This document shows, piece by piece, positions 1-8,399 of a stretch of DNA of 64,000 nt. Position numbers and translations under genes: made by a program. Location: the NCBI GenBank assembly GCA_963802905.1, contig CAWDKH010000023.1, forward strand, positions 62,001 through 126,000, given 5' to 3'. Within the stretch, counting starts at the first letter, position 1; the number at the start of each line of letters is the position of its first letter. The notes under the pieces are model-generated. The model saw only the letters and a list, made by a program, of their open reading frames with translations. It ran no database searches and was not told where the DNA came from. The stretch comes from DASQFQ01 sp963802905 (GTDB lineage: Bacteria; Actinomycetota; Thermoleophilia; Solirubrobacterales; Solirubrobacteraceae).

Positions 1-652
1 TCGTGGGGACGAGCGAGACGAGCGTGATGTCGCCCTCGCGCAGCTGCCGCGCGGTGCCGTCGGCGTCGAAGGGCTCGAGCACGACCGTGCTCGCGGCGGC
101 CGCGCTGCGGGTGAGGATCATCAGCCCGCCGACGTGCGAGAGCGGCATCGGGCACAGCCAGCGGTCGTCGCGGTCGGTGCCGAGCGCGGCGCCGGCGGCG
201 CGGATGTGGGCGGCGACGTTGCCGAACGTCAGCTCGACCGGGCGCGGGGCGCGCGTCGTCCCCGACGTGTGGACGACGAGCGCGATCTCCTCCTCGTCGG
301 GCTCGCTGACGCGGAACGGCGCGCCGCCGTCCTCCGGGAGCGGCGTGCTGACGACCACCTCGGCCCCGCGCAGGAGGTCCTTGCGCTCGCTCGCACCGAG
401 CCGCACGTCGACCGGCATGGCGGGCGCACGCAGCAGCAGGCAGGCGTGGAAGGCGACGACGAAGTCGCGGCCCGCCGGGAGCGTGAGCGCCACGCGGTCG
501 CCCGGGTCGGCACCGCGCAGCACGAGCCGCCCGGCGGCGCGCGTGGCCGCCATCAGCAGCTCGCGGTAGGTCAGCCGCTGCTCCGGCGTCTCCAGCGCGA
601 CCGCCTCGGGGCGGCGCGCCGCCGCCCGTGCGAGCCAGGGATCGATCTCCAC
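1..652 (-). CDS. menE: o-succinylbenzoate-CoA ligase MenE (3' end outside window)
   Basis: Activates o-succinylbenzoate to its CoA thioester with ATP in menaquinone synthesis. The reverse strand reads without a stop from a GTG at 652 (VEIDPWLARAAARRPEAVAL) to the window edge, giving about 217 residues of an AMP-forming acyl-CoA synthetase. The AMP-binding signature VHTSGTTRAPRPVELTFGN lies near residue 120 and is followed by the family-typical stretch PMPLSHVGGL. The adenylation C-terminal half is missing because the window ends. It is transcribed away from menB, with 146 bases between the two starts. The choice of MenE rather than another acyl-CoA ligase rests on the neighbours menB, menA, menC and menD. 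Confidence 0.85.
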   Translation of the reverse strand, partial: MEIDPWLARAAARRPEAVALETPEQRLTYRELLMAATRAAGRLVLRGADPGDRVALTLPAGRDFVVAFHACLLLRAPAMPVDVRLGASERKDLLRGAEVVVSTPLPEDGGAPFRVSEPDEEEIALVVHTSGTTRAPRPVELTFGNVAAHIRAAGAALGTDRDDRWLCPMPLSHVGGLMILTRSAAAASTVVLEPFDADGTARQLREGDITLVSLVPT

Positions 653-693
653 GACCTGGAGGCTAGTGGGCCTCCCCGCACCAATCCGCCCGA

Positions 694-711
694 GATCGGC
701 GGACGCCGATC
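694..711. promoter_or_regulatory. perfect inverted repeat between menE and menB
   Basis: GATCGGCG-GA-CGCCGATC is a perfect 8-bp inverted repeat with a 2-base spacer in the 146-base divergent region of menE (start 652) and menB (start 799). The position and symmetry suit a regulator-binding site controlling both transcripts, but no regulator is identified. Confidence 0.4.
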
Positions 712-798
712 ACCGGCCAGGCGGCTCCTCGATCGATAGTATCTGCGCCCGGTCTCTTCGAACGGATCGCCACGTGGAGACCCACTAATGTCAATCGC

Positions 799-1620
799 AT
801 GCCGGTCGAATGGACGCCCGCGGGCGAGTACGAGGACATCCGCTACGAGATCGCCGAGGGGATCGCCAAGATCACCATCGATCGCCCGGAGGTCCGCAAC
901 GCGTTCCGGCCCGAAACGCTGATCGAGGTCTCCGATGCGCTGGACAAGGCGCGCGAGGACGGCGAGGTCGGCGTGATCGTGCTCACCGGCGAGGGCCCGG
1001 ACGCGTTCTGCTCCGGCGGCGACCAGCGCGTGCGCGGCGACACCGGCTACGTCGCGGGCGGGGCGAGCGTCGGGCGCTTCCACGTCACCGACCTGCACGT
1101 GCAGATCCGCCGGCTGCCCAAGCCGGTGGTGGCGATGGTGGCCGGCTACGCGATCGGGGGCGGCCACGTGCTGCACCTCGTTTGCGACCTCACGATCGCC
1201 GCCGACAACGCGCGCTTCGGCCAGGTCGGGCCGAAGGTGGGCTCGTTCGACGGCGGCTTCGGCGCGTCGCTGCTGGCGTCGCAGGTCGGGCCGAAGAAGG
1301 CCAAGGAGTTCTGGATGCTGTGCCGTCAGTACGACGCCCAGCAGGCGCTCGAGATGGGGCTCGTCAACACCGTCGTGCCGCTCGACCGGCTCGAGGAGGA
1401 GACGGTCCAGTGGTGCCGCGAGATGCTCGCGCTCTCACCGTTCGCGCTGCGGCTCGTGAAGGCGAGCTTCCACGCCCACGAGGACGGCTTCGCGGGCATC
1501 CAGCAGCTCGCGCACGACGCCAACCTCCTGTTCTACGGCTCCGAGGAGGCGCAGGAAGGGCGCGACGCCTACAAGCAGAAGCGCACCCCCGACTTCTCGG
1601 CGTTCCCGCGACGGCCGTGA
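799..1620 (+). CDS. menB: 1,4-dihydroxy-2-naphthoyl-CoA synthase MenB
   Basis: Crotonase-fold enzyme that cyclises o-succinylbenzoyl-CoA to 1,4-dihydroxy-2-naphthoyl-CoA. The 273-residue protein has the substrate/oxyanion-hole segments CSGGDQ (71-76) and AGYAIGGGH (115-123) and the MenB-typical QVGPKVGSFDGGFG (142-155), which separates it from ordinary enoyl-CoA hydratases. Length and the C-terminal EGRDAYKQKRTPDF are as usual for MenB. The stop overlaps the GTG start of menA, so menB-menA-menC form one translationally coupled operon. No clear Shine-Dalgarno precedes the ATG. Confidence 0.95.
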   Translation: MPVEWTPAGEYEDIRYEIAEGIAKITIDRPEVRNAFRPETLIEVSDALDKAREDGEVGVIVLTGEGPDAFCSGGDQRVRGDTGYVAGGASVGRFHVTDLHVQIRRLPKPVVAMVAGYAIGGGHVLHLVCDLTIAADNARFGQVGPKVGSFDGGFGASLLASQVGPKKAKEFWMLCRQYDAQQALEMGLVNTVVPLDRLEEETVQWCREMLALSPFALRLVKASFHAHEDGFAGIQQLAHDANLLFYGSEEAQEGRDAYKQKRTPDFSAFPRRP

Positions 1621-2525
1621 GCGGGCCGCTGACCGCCGAACGCCCGAGCGCCGTGCGGATCTGGGTGATGGCGGCCCGTCCGCGGACGCTGCCCGCCGCC
1701 GTCGCGCCGGTGCTGGTCGGCACCGCGCTGGCGGCCACCGAAGGCACGCTCAAGGTCCTGACCTTCATCGCCGCGCTGCTCGGCGCGCTGTTCATCCAGG
1801 TCGGCACGAACCTCTCCAACGACTACTCCGACGCGCGGCGGGGTGCCGACACCGAGGACCGGCTCGGCCCGGTGCGGGTGACCGCGGGCGGGCTGGTGCC
1901 GCCGAAGCAGGTGCTGGTGGCGACCTACGTGGCGTTCGGGTTGGCGGTGCTGGCGGGCTCGTACCTGATCGCGACCGCGGGCTGGGAGCTGCTGCTGGTC
2001 GGCGCGGCGTCGATCCTGGCCGGCGTGCTCTACACCGGTGGGCCGCGGCCGTACGGCTACGAGGGGCTCGGCGAGGTGTTCGTGTTCCTGTTCTTCGGCG
2101 TCGTCGCGGTGGCCGGCTCGTACTTCGCGCAGGTCGAGCAGCTCGAGTGGGAGGCGCTCGTGCTGGCCGTCCCGGTCGGGCTGCTGGCCTCGGCGATCCT
2201 CGTCGTCAACAACGTCCGCGACCTCGAGACCGACCGCCGCGCGGGCAAGCGGACGCTGGCGGTGCGGCTCGGGCGCGAGCGCACGCGCGTGCTCTACGTG
2301 GCGATGGTGGCGGGGGCGTTCGTGACCGCGCAGCTGCCGTGGCTGCTCGGCTCGCTGTCGCCGTGGCTGCTGCTCGCGCTGCTGGCGGTCCCGCTCGCGC
2401 TGCCGGTGGTGCGCGTCGTGCGGACCCGGTCCGACGGGCCGGCGCTGAACGGCGCGCTGGCCGGGACGGGCCAGCTGCAGCTGGCCTTCTGCCTCCTGCT
2501 CTCGGCGGGCATCCTGGCGAGCTGA
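1617..2525 (+). CDS. menA: 1,4-dihydroxy-2-naphthoate polyprenyltransferase MenA
   Basis: Integral membrane UbiA-family prenyltransferase that attaches the polyprenyl tail to 1,4-dihydroxy-2-naphthoate, giving demethylmenaquinone. The start is the GTG at 1617 inside the menB stop region (GTGA overlap), followed by VMAARPRTLPAAVAPVLVG, the standard MenA N-terminus. The two Asp-rich Mg-diphosphate motifs are NLSNDYSDARRGAD (about residue 63) and NNVRDLETDRRAGKRTLAVR (about residue 200). Around eight hydrophobic segments are visible. 302 residues, normal for the family. Its TGA overlaps the menC ATG by one base. Confidence 0.93.
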   Translation: MSGPLTAERPSAVRIWVMAARPRTLPAAVAPVLVGTALAATEGTLKVLTFIAALLGALFIQVGTNLSNDYSDARRGADTEDRLGPVRVTAGGLVPPKQVLVATYVAFGLAVLAGSYLIATAGWELLLVGAASILAGVLYTGGPRPYGYEGLGEVFVFLFFGVVAVAGSYFAQVEQLEWEALVLAVPVGLLASAILVVNNVRDLETDRRAGKRTLAVRLGRERTRVLYVAMVAGAFVTAQLPWLLGSLSPWLLLALLAVPLALPVVRVVRTRSDGPALNGALAGTGQLQLAFCLLLSAGILAS

Positions 2526-3541
2526 TGGACCTCGCGGTCGAGTCCGTGACCCTCCGCTTGCGCGAACCGGTGCGCGCGGCGTGGGGAACGCTCACCGAGC
2601 GGGTCGTCCTGCAAGTCCTGTTGGAGGCCGAGGACGGGCTCGTCGGCCGCGGCGAGGCCGCGCCGCTCGAGCCCTACGACGGCGTCCCGCTCGCGGCGGT
2701 GGGCGCGGCGCTCGACGCCTACGCCGAGCTGGCGCAGGAGCGCGTCGAGGAGGAGCTGCTCGAGGCCTGCCGGGCCGAGCGCGACCTGCCGCAGGCGCTT
2801 GCCGCCGTCGACCTCGCGCTCTGGGACCTGGCCGGCAAGCGCGCCGGGCGGTCGGTGGCGGAGCTGATCTCGGTCGAGGCGGCGCGCTCGATCCCGGTCA
2901 ACGCGACGGTCGGTGCCGAGGACCGCGCGGGCGCCTCGGCGGCGGCGGCTGCCGCGGCGCAGGCCGACTTCGACACGATCAAGGTCAAGGTCGGCGTCGG
3001 CGACGACGCCGGGAGGCTCGCCGCTGTGCGGGCCGCGATCGGGCCGCGGGTGGCGATCCGCGTCGACGCCAACGGGGCGTGGGACGTCGACCAGGCCGTC
3101 GCGTCTTTGCGCGCGCTCGCGCCGGTGGGGATCGAGCTGGCCGAGGAGCCGGTCCACGGCGTCGAGTCGCTGCGCGCGGTGCGCGCGGAGGTCGACGTGC
3201 CGCTGGCGATGGACGAGACCGCCGCCGAGGAGGGCGCCGCCGGGTCGGGCGCAACCGACGCGGTGTGCCTGAAGATCGCGCGCTGCGGCGGGATCACCGG
3301 CGTGCTGCGCGACGCCGCCGAGGCGCGCATCGCCGGCTCGACCGTCTACCTCGCCTCAACCTACGACGGGCCGATCGGGATCGCCGCGGCCGTCCACGCG
3401 GCGGCGGGCCTGACCGCCGGCGGCCCGCTGCCCGCCCACGGCCTCGCCACGCTGGCGGCGTTCGAGGATCCCGGCGAGCGGCTGCACGCGGTGCGCGGCG
3501 CGATTCGGGTGCCGCGGGAGCCGGGCTTGGGCATGACGTGA
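2525..3541 (+). CDS. menC: o-succinylbenzoate synthase MenC
   Basis: Enolase-superfamily enzyme that dehydrates SHCHC to o-succinylbenzoate. The 338-residue protein carries the superfamily catalytic elements in order: TIKVKV (KxK base, about residue 155), DANGAW (first metal Asp), EEPV (metal Glu), MDET (third metal acidic pair) and the later CLKIARCGG Lys. The ATG at 2525 overlaps the menA stop. The closely related muconate-cycloisomerase and dipeptide-epimerase families share these motifs; the assignment to MenC relies on operon position after menB-menA. The stop overlaps the GTG of the following GNAT gene. Confidence 0.88.
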   Translation: MDLAVESVTLRLREPVRAAWGTLTERVVLQVLLEAEDGLVGRGEAAPLEPYDGVPLAAVGAALDAYAELAQERVEEELLEACRAERDLPQALAAVDLALWDLAGKRAGRSVAELISVEAARSIPVNATVGAEDRAGASAAAAAAAQADFDTIKVKVGVGDDAGRLAAVRAAIGPRVAIRVDANGAWDVDQAVASLRALAPVGIELAEEPVHGVESLRAVRAEVDVPLAMDETAAEEGAAGSGATDAVCLKIARCGGITGVLRDAAEARIAGSTVYLASTYDGPIGIAAAVHAAAGLTAGGPLPAHGLATLAAFEDPGERLHAVRGAIRVPREPGLGMT

Positions 3542-4027
3542 CCGAGGTCACGACCTGGTTCCTCGAGATGACGTCGCCGGACGAGCTGCGCGCGGCGCGG
3601 CCGGTCGAGGGCTTCGATGTCCGCCGGCTCGCCAAGGCCGACCCGGCGCTCAGCCGCCGCCTCTACGACCGCGTCGGCGAGCCGTGGCAGTGGACCGACC
3701 GGCTCGGCTGGGGGCTCGCGCGCTGGGGCGCCCACCTCGGGCAGCCGGGCGTCGACACCTACGTCGGCTCCCTCGAGGGCGACGACGTCGGCTACGCGGA
3801 GCTGGTCCGCGAGGGCGACGACGTCGAGATCGCCTCCTTCGGACTGCTGCCCGGCTTCGCGGGCCGCGGCCTCGGCGGCGCGCTGCTCGCCGCCGTCACC
3901 CAGGCGGCATGGGACGACGGCGCGGGGCGCGTGTGGCTGCACACCTGCTCGCTCGACTCGCCGGCGGCGCTGCCCGTCCTACGAGCGCCGCGGCTTCCGC
4001 CGCTACGAAGAGCGGGTCGGCCGATGA
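3538..4027 (+). CDS. GNAT N-acetyltransferase, one frame break
   Basis: Starts at a GTG (3538) overlapping the menC stop. Residues 1-145 (TEVTTWFLEMTSPDELRAAR...) lead into the acetyl-CoA-binding motif LLPGFAGRGLGGALL, characteristic of GNAT enzymes. Near 3976-3985 the frame must shift by one surplus base to read PSYERRGFRRYEERVGR and stop at 4027, the usual GNAT C-terminal strand. Without the shift the frame runs on into the NYN gene and gives a nonsense linker. The substrate is unknown. Being in the menBAC operon it may be coupled to it, but no role in quinone synthesis is implied. Confidence 0.75.
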
Positions 4028-4383
4028 GGTGGGTCGTCGACGCGTCCAACGTGATCGGCTCGCGCCCCGACGGCTGGTGGCGCGACCGCGCCGGCGCCGC
4101 CAGTCGGCTGGTGGGGCAACTCGACGCCTTCGCCGCGGAGACCGGCGAGCCCGTGATCGTGGTGCTCGACAGCGGCGCGCCGCCGCCCGCCGAGCACGCC
4201 GAGGTCGTCGTCGCCTCGCGCAAAGGACGCAACGCCGCCGACGACGAGATCGTCGCGCTGCTGGAGGACCGCGGCGCCGACGGCGTCCGCGTCGTCACCT
4301 CAGACGCCGAGCTCGCCCGCCGGGTCCGGGCGCTGGGTGCGGACGTCGAGGGCGCCGGCGGCTTCCGGCGACGCTTGGACTAG
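4024..4383 (+). CDS. NYN/YacP-like PIN-fold nuclease domain protein
   Basis: A 119-residue single-domain protein starting at an ATG that overlaps the GNAT stop (ATGA). It has the NYN/YacP arrangement: VVDASNVIGS at the N-terminus (first acidic residue and Asn), VIVVLDSG, NAADDEIVALL (acidic pair) and VVTSDAELARRVRALGA. NYN proteins are metal-dependent RNA nucleases related to PIN domains; YacP/Rae1-type members act on mRNA at the ribosome. The target here is unknown. The 3' end overlaps antisense with the CWC gene. Confidence 0.75.
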   Translation: MRWVVDASNVIGSRPDGWWRDRAGAASRLVGQLDAFAAETGEPVIVVLDSGAPPPAEHAEVVVASRKGRNAADDEIVALLEDRGADGVRVVTSDAELARRVRALGADVEGAGGFRRRLD

Positions 4384-4521
4384 GCAGTCCGGGCACAGGC
4401 AATCGCCGAAGCCGATCGGCGGCGGGCCTTCGAGCTTCAGCTCGGCACACCAGCAGGCGGCGTCGTCGACGCCGCAGCCGAACCGCCGCCCGCAGCGCTC
4501 GCACGCGAGCTCGCGCGTCAC
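4300..4521 (-). CDS. small cysteine-rich CWC family protein
   Basis: A 73-residue protein read from GTG at 4521, whose GTGA overlaps the stop of the upstream GNAT gene. The sequence ACERCGRRFGCG, then CWCAELKLEGPPP and CLCPDCL, shows the Cys pattern of the cysteine-rich CWC family, which probably binds zinc. The last 84 bases are antisense to the 3' end of the NYN gene. Function of the family is not known; coupling to the GNAT gene suggests coexpression. Confidence 0.65.
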   Translation of the reverse strand: MTRELACERCGRRFGCGVDDAACWCAELKLEGPPPIGFGDCLCPDCLVQASPEAAGALDVRTQRPDPAGELGV

Positions 4522-5354
4522 GACTTGAAATGCACGACGCGGTGGTCGGCCACGGGGCGGAAGCCGATCCGCTCGTAGACCTTGTTCGGCGCCGGGTTGT
4601 CGGCGTCTGTGAACAGCACGACGCGCTCGGCCTCGCGCGCCAGGGCGTCCGCGGCGCACGCCGCCGTGATGGCGCCGCCGAACTGGCGTCCGCGCTGATC
4701 GGGCGGCGTGTAGACGCAGTTGATCCGCGCCACCCCCGCTGCTGCCGGCGTGCGCATCGCGAGCGCGACCGGCGTGCCGGCCTCGTCCTGCCACAGCGAG
4801 AGCATCCGATCCGCGATCACCGCGCGCACGCGCTCCTCCTGCATCCGCTCGGGCAGGTTGAGCTCCTCGCTGAAGGCGTCGAACCAGCGCATCGCGAGGT
4901 CGAAGTCGTCCGCTGCGGCGGCGCGCGGGCCGCCGGGTGGCGGCGGGTCCGGCGGCTCGAGCTCCCCGAGCGCGAACAGCCGCAGCTGGAGCCACGTGCT
5001 CGCCTGGAGCTCGGTGTCGGCCGTCCACGCGGCGGCGAAGCGCTCGACGGTCTCGACCTCGCCGTTGACGCCCGGCACCTCGGCGCCGTGCTCGCGCAGC
5101 GCTGGGACGAGCGCGTCGACGTCCGGGACGACGGAGAGCAGGAGGTCGTAGGGAGGCGTGCGGCTGATCGCGCCCCGCACCTCGCCGTCCTCCTCCAGCC
5201 AGCCGAAGTACATCGGCGCGTCGCCGAAGCGGTGACCCCCGCGCAGCGTGTCGATGATCGACAGGCCGATCGTGTACGCGGCCGGATCCTCGCTCAGCAG
5301 CGGCACCACGCGCTCGGCGTAGGGCTCGACGTCGTCAGTGAACTCCCAGGGCAC
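4518..5354 (-). CDS. GNAT family N-acetyltransferase
   Basis: A 278-residue protein from GTG at 5354 (VPWEFTDDVEPYAERVVPLL). The C-terminal half (about 145-278) is a GNAT domain: VARINCVYTPPDQRGRQFGG is the acetyl-CoA binding motif A and NKVYERIGFRPV is the typical closing motif. The N-terminal half is a poorly conserved extension, as seen in the FR47-like or double-domain GNATs. Substrate unknown. It is translationally coupled to the downstream CWC gene. Confidence 0.8.
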   Translation of the reverse strand: MPWEFTDDVEPYAERVVPLLSEDPAAYTIGLSIIDTLRGGHRFGDAPMYFGWLEEDGEVRGAISRTPPYDLLLSVVPDVDALVPALREHGAEVPGVNGEVETVERFAAAWTADTELQASTWLQLRLFALGELEPPDPPPPGGPRAAAADDFDLAMRWFDAFSEELNLPERMQEERVRAVIADRMLSLWQDEAGTPVALAMRTPAAAGVARINCVYTPPDQRGRQFGGAITAACAADALAREAERVVLFTDADNPAPNKVYERIGFRPVADHRVVHFKS

Positions 5355-5364
5355 CCCGCGAAGG

Positions 5365-5592
5365 CTAGGGATCCCACATGAGCAGGCAGCCGCCGTCGCG
5401 GCGCCGCTCCGCCTCCAGCGCCGCGGCGCGCGCCCACGGCGTGTGCTCGACGTTGTCGCGCTCGAGGGCCATCGTGCGCAGCGTGCTGCGCTCGGCACGA
5501 GCCGCATGCCGCTCAGGCGCCGGCAGCCGCCACTCGGCGAGCCAGGTGATCGCGGCGCGTCCACGCCGCGCGGTGCGGGTGGTCCGAAGCAT
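5365..5592 (-). CDS. hypothetical protein, 75 residues
   Basis: Reads MLRTTRTARRGRAAITWLAE through to GGCLLMWDP. It is Arg/Ala-rich with predicted helical character and no recognised domain. Codon third positions are as GC-rich as neighbouring genes and it sits 10 bases upstream of the GNAT gene on the same strand, so it may be the first gene of that operon. An in-frame start 39 bases upstream is possible. Confidence 0.45.
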   Translation of the reverse strand: MLRTTRTARRGRAAITWLAEWRLPAPERHAARAERSTLRTMALERDNVEHTPWARAAALEAERRRDGGCLLMWDP

Positions 5593-5635
5593 GGGACGGC
5601 GAGGGTAACCCCGCCCCCGCGCGGTCGCCAAGGTT

Positions 5636-6313
5636 TCAGGGCACCCGCAGGTGCGCCGCGACGGCGACCGGGGCCTCGAGGTGCACGGCGTGCCCGGCGC
5701 CCGGCACGACGACGGCAGGAAGGCCCATGCGCTCCGCGATCGCGCGGAACTTCGCGTCCCGCTCGCCGACGACGAGCGTGACCGGCATCGCCAGTTCGCC
5801 GAGTCGATCCCACAGCGGCGGCATCACCCCGGTGCCGAGCCCGCGCAGCTGGACAGCGTGCTCGGCGGCGCTGCGCCGCATCCGGTCCTCATGCGCGGCG
5901 GCAGCGACCTCCGCCGGCTGGTCGGCGAACAGTGGCTGCGCCGCCCACTCGCGGGCGAACGCCTCGTCGCCGATCGCCTCGATCCGCGTCGCCAGCGCCT
6001 CGTCGGCCTCCCGCCGCGCGGCGCGCTCGCCGGGGTCGGCCAGACCCGGGCTCGCGGACACCAGCACCAAGCGCCGCACCCGCTCCGGGATCCGCAGCGC
6101 GAGCGCCAGCGCGAGCCGCCCGCCCATCGAGTAGCCGGCGAGCGTGAAGGCGGGCGGGGCGAGCGCCTCGAGGCGGTCGAGCTCGGCCTCCCACGGCCCG
6201 GGTCCCAGGTCGGGGGCCAGCGCGCGGTAGCGTCCCGCGAGCTCGCGCACCACCCCATCCCAGCTCGCGCCGGTCTGCGTGAAGCCGTGGAGGAGGACGA
6301 GGTCGGCGGGCAC
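5636..6313 (-). CDS. menH: SHCHC synthase MenH-like alpha/beta hydrolase
   Basis: About 225 residues from GTG at 6313. Alpha/beta-hydrolase fold with oxyanion segment LVLLHGFTQTGASWD, nucleophile elbow AGYSMGGRLAL (Ser near residue 82), acidic residue in VTLVVGERDAKF and catalytic His in PGAGHAVHLEAP. MenH removes pyruvate from SEPHCHC to give SHCHC. The short G-F-T-Q/L-G-x-x-W signature and the divergent neighbour menD support MenH over a generic hydrolase. Only 13 bases separate its start from that of menD, so promoters must lie within or across the two gene starts. Confidence 0.8.
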   Translation of the reverse strand: MPADLVLLHGFTQTGASWDGVVRELAGRYRALAPDLGPGPWEAELDRLEALAPPAFTLAGYSMGGRLALALALRIPERVRRLVLVSASPGLADPGERAARREADEALATRIEAIGDEAFAREWAAQPLFADQPAEVAAAAHEDRMRRSAAEHAVQLRGLGTGVMPPLWDRLGELAMPVTLVVGERDAKFRAIAERMGLPAVVVPGAGHAVHLEAPVAVAAHLRVP

Positions 6314-6326
6314 GAGACCGCAGACG

Positions 6327-8033
6327 ATGCCAGCCACCGACACGTATCTCGGCCTGCGTGCCTTCGTCGACGAGCTCGCGCGCTGCGGCGTGCGCGAGGC
6401 GTGCACGTCGCCCGGCTCGCGCTCGACGCCGCTGGTGCTGTCGCTCGCACGCGAGCCGCGCATCCGCGCGACCTCGCACATCGACGAGCGCTGCGGCGGC
6501 TTCTTCGCGCTCGGCCTCGCGAAGGCGACGGGCCTGCCGGTCGCGCTCGCCTGCACCTCGGGGACCGCCGCGGCCAACTACGCCCCCGCAGTGATCGAGG
6601 CGCACGAGGCGCGCGTGCCGCTGCTCGTCCTCACCGCGGACCGCCCGCCGGAGCTGCGCGAGCTCGGCGCAGGGCAGACGATCGACCAGGTCAAGCTCTA
6701 CGGCAGCGCCGCCAAGTGGTACCTCGAGGTCGACGACCACCCGGCGACGCCCGAGCGCATGCGCTGGCTGCGCCAGCTCGCCTGCCGCGCATTCTGGACC
6801 GCGACCGACGGCCGCTCCGGTCCCGTGCACCTCAACTTCTCGCTGCGCGAGCCGCTCGTGCTCGACGCGCCGCTCCCCGACGAGGAGCCGGGCGGCGGCG
6901 GCCGCGCCGGCGGCCGCCCGTGGGTGACGCGCCCGCGCACCCTCCTCGCCCCCGCCCCCGCGCTGCTCGACGGCCTGCGCGCCGCGGTCGACGCGCACCC
7001 GCGCGCCGTGATCGTCGCCGGCCGCAGCGAGCGCGATCCCGGCCTCGGCGACGCACTGGCGGGGCTCGCGGACGCACTCGCGCTGCCGCTGCTCGCCGAT
7101 CCGCTGTCGGGCGCACGCCGCGGCCCGGCGGCGGTCGCGCACTACGACGCGCTCCTGCGCGAGCCGGAATGGGCGGCCGAGCACGCACCCGACCTCGTGC
7201 TGCGCGTCGGCGACCTCCCGACCTCGAAGCCGCTGCGCCAGTGGCTGCACGGGCTCGACGGCGCGCTGCAGATCGCGTTCGACCCCGAGCACGCGTGGCA
7301 GGACCCCGCGGGCGCGGTGGCGACGATCATCAGCGCCGACCCGCGCGTGCTGGCGCCCCAGCAACCGCGCAAGGACCGCGGCTGGCTGGAGCAGTGGACG
7401 AGCGCCGACCGCAAGGCGTCCGCGGCGATCGCCGAGACGCTGCCGAGCCTTTCGGAACCACGCGTGGCCGCCGAGCTCGGCGTTCGGCTCCCGCCCGAGG
7501 CCACGCTCGTGGTCGCCTCCTCGATGCCGGTGCGCGACGTCGAGTCGTTCTTCCCCACCCGCGAGCAGCCCCCGCGCGTGCTCTCAAACCGCGGCGCCAA
7601 CGGGATCGACGGCACCGTGTCGACCGCCTTCGGGGTCGCCGCGACCGGGGTCAGAACCGTTCTCCTGATCGGCGACGTCGCGCTCGCCCACGACATCGGC
7701 GGCCTGCTCGCCGCCCGCCGCCTGGGGCTCGACCTCACCATCGTCCTGCTCAACAACGACGGCGGCGGCATCTTCCACTTCCTCCCCGTCGCCGGCGAGG
7801 GGGCGGACTTCGAGGAGCACGTCGCCACCCCGCACGGGCTCGACTTCGCCCGCGCCGCCGCGCTCTACGGCCTCGCCCACGAGCGCGTCATCACGCCTGA
7901 GTCCTTCCGCGCCGCGCTCGACAGCGCGACCGGCGCCACGATCATCGAGGTCCGCACCGACCGCGACGAGAACCGCGAGCTCCACCGGCAGGTCGCGCAA
8001 GCGGTCGTGCAGTCCGTCCGCGGCCGCACCTAG
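6327..8033 (+). CDS. menD: SEPHCHC synthase MenD
   Basis: Thiamine-diphosphate enzyme joining isochorismate and 2-oxoglutarate. The 568-residue protein has the MenD N-terminus ELARCGVREACTSPGSRSTP, catalytic Glu in SHIDERCGGFFALGLAK (about residue 54), LTADRPPELRELGAGQTIDQ, LSNRGANGIDGTVSTAFG and the ThDP/Mg motif LIGDVALAHDIGGLL...LNNDGGGIF. Start chosen at the ATG (6327) just before PATDTYLG; a further upstream ATG at 6279 would overlap menH. Confidence 0.95.
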   Translation: MPATDTYLGLRAFVDELARCGVREACTSPGSRSTPLVLSLAREPRIRATSHIDERCGGFFALGLAKATGLPVALACTSGTAAANYAPAVIEAHEARVPLLVLTADRPPELRELGAGQTIDQVKLYGSAAKWYLEVDDHPATPERMRWLRQLACRAFWTATDGRSGPVHLNFSLREPLVLDAPLPDEEPGGGGRAGGRPWVTRPRTLLAPAPALLDGLRAAVDAHPRAVIVAGRSERDPGLGDALAGLADALALPLLADPLSGARRGPAAVAHYDALLREPEWAAEHAPDLVLRVGDLPTSKPLRQWLHGLDGALQIAFDPEHAWQDPAGAVATIISADPRVLAPQQPRKDRGWLEQWTSADRKASAAIAETLPSLSEPRVAAELGVRLPPEATLVVASSMPVRDVESFFPTREQPPRVLSNRGANGIDGTVSTAFGVAATGVRTVLLIGDVALAHDIGGLLAARRLGLDLTIVLLNNDGGGIFHFLPVAGEGADFEEHVATPHGLDFARAAALYGLAHERVITPESFRAALDSATGATIIEVRTDRDENRELHRQVAQAVVQSVRGRT

Positions 8034-8044
8034 CGTGCGGAAGC

Positions 8045-8302
8045 GTGCAACAGAGCCTGATCGACACCCCCGCAGCGTCACCACCTCCGCCCCGCGCGAC
8101 CTCCAAGGGCATCGCGCCCGGGGACATCGTCCAGGTGGACAAGAAGGGCCGCCGCTTCCACGCGCTGGTCACGGAGCTCGACCAGCAGGAGTCCGGGCGC
8201 TTCGAGCTCGTCCTGCGCCCGCTCGACTCGCGGATCTCCTACCGCACCGCGACGGTCCGCGAGGTCATCGAGGTGTGGCGGAAGGCGCGCCGCTCCGGAT
8301 AG
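8045..8302 (+). CDS. conserved-type hypothetical protein, 85 residues
   Basis: Starts at GTG 8045, 11 bases after menD, so probably in the same transcript. After a Pro-rich N-terminus it has a compact beta-rich core: GIAPGDIVQVDKKGRRFHAL followed by LRPLDSRISYRTATVREVIE. This resembles small SH3-like barrel proteins, but I recognise no named family. No membrane segment or signal peptide. Confidence 0.65.
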   Translation: MQQSLIDTPAASPPPPRATSKGIAPGDIVQVDKKGRRFHALVTELDQQESGRFELVLRPLDSRISYRTATVREVIEVWRKARRSG

Positions 8303-8399
8303 GCGAATCGCGCTCCTGCGCGCCAACCCGGCGGCCGTGGGTCCGACGAGAACCCCGTAGTCATCCGTTTCGCCTCGCGATGCGATAAGAACCGAGGCC

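Noticed and set aside
3538..4383. A continuous GNAT-NYN fusion protein in one frame
   Set aside because: The linker is nonsense, the true GNAT C-terminus (YERRGFRRYEERVGR) is in the next frame and stops at 4027, and the NYN gene has its own overlapping ATG. One surplus base explains the apparent fusion.
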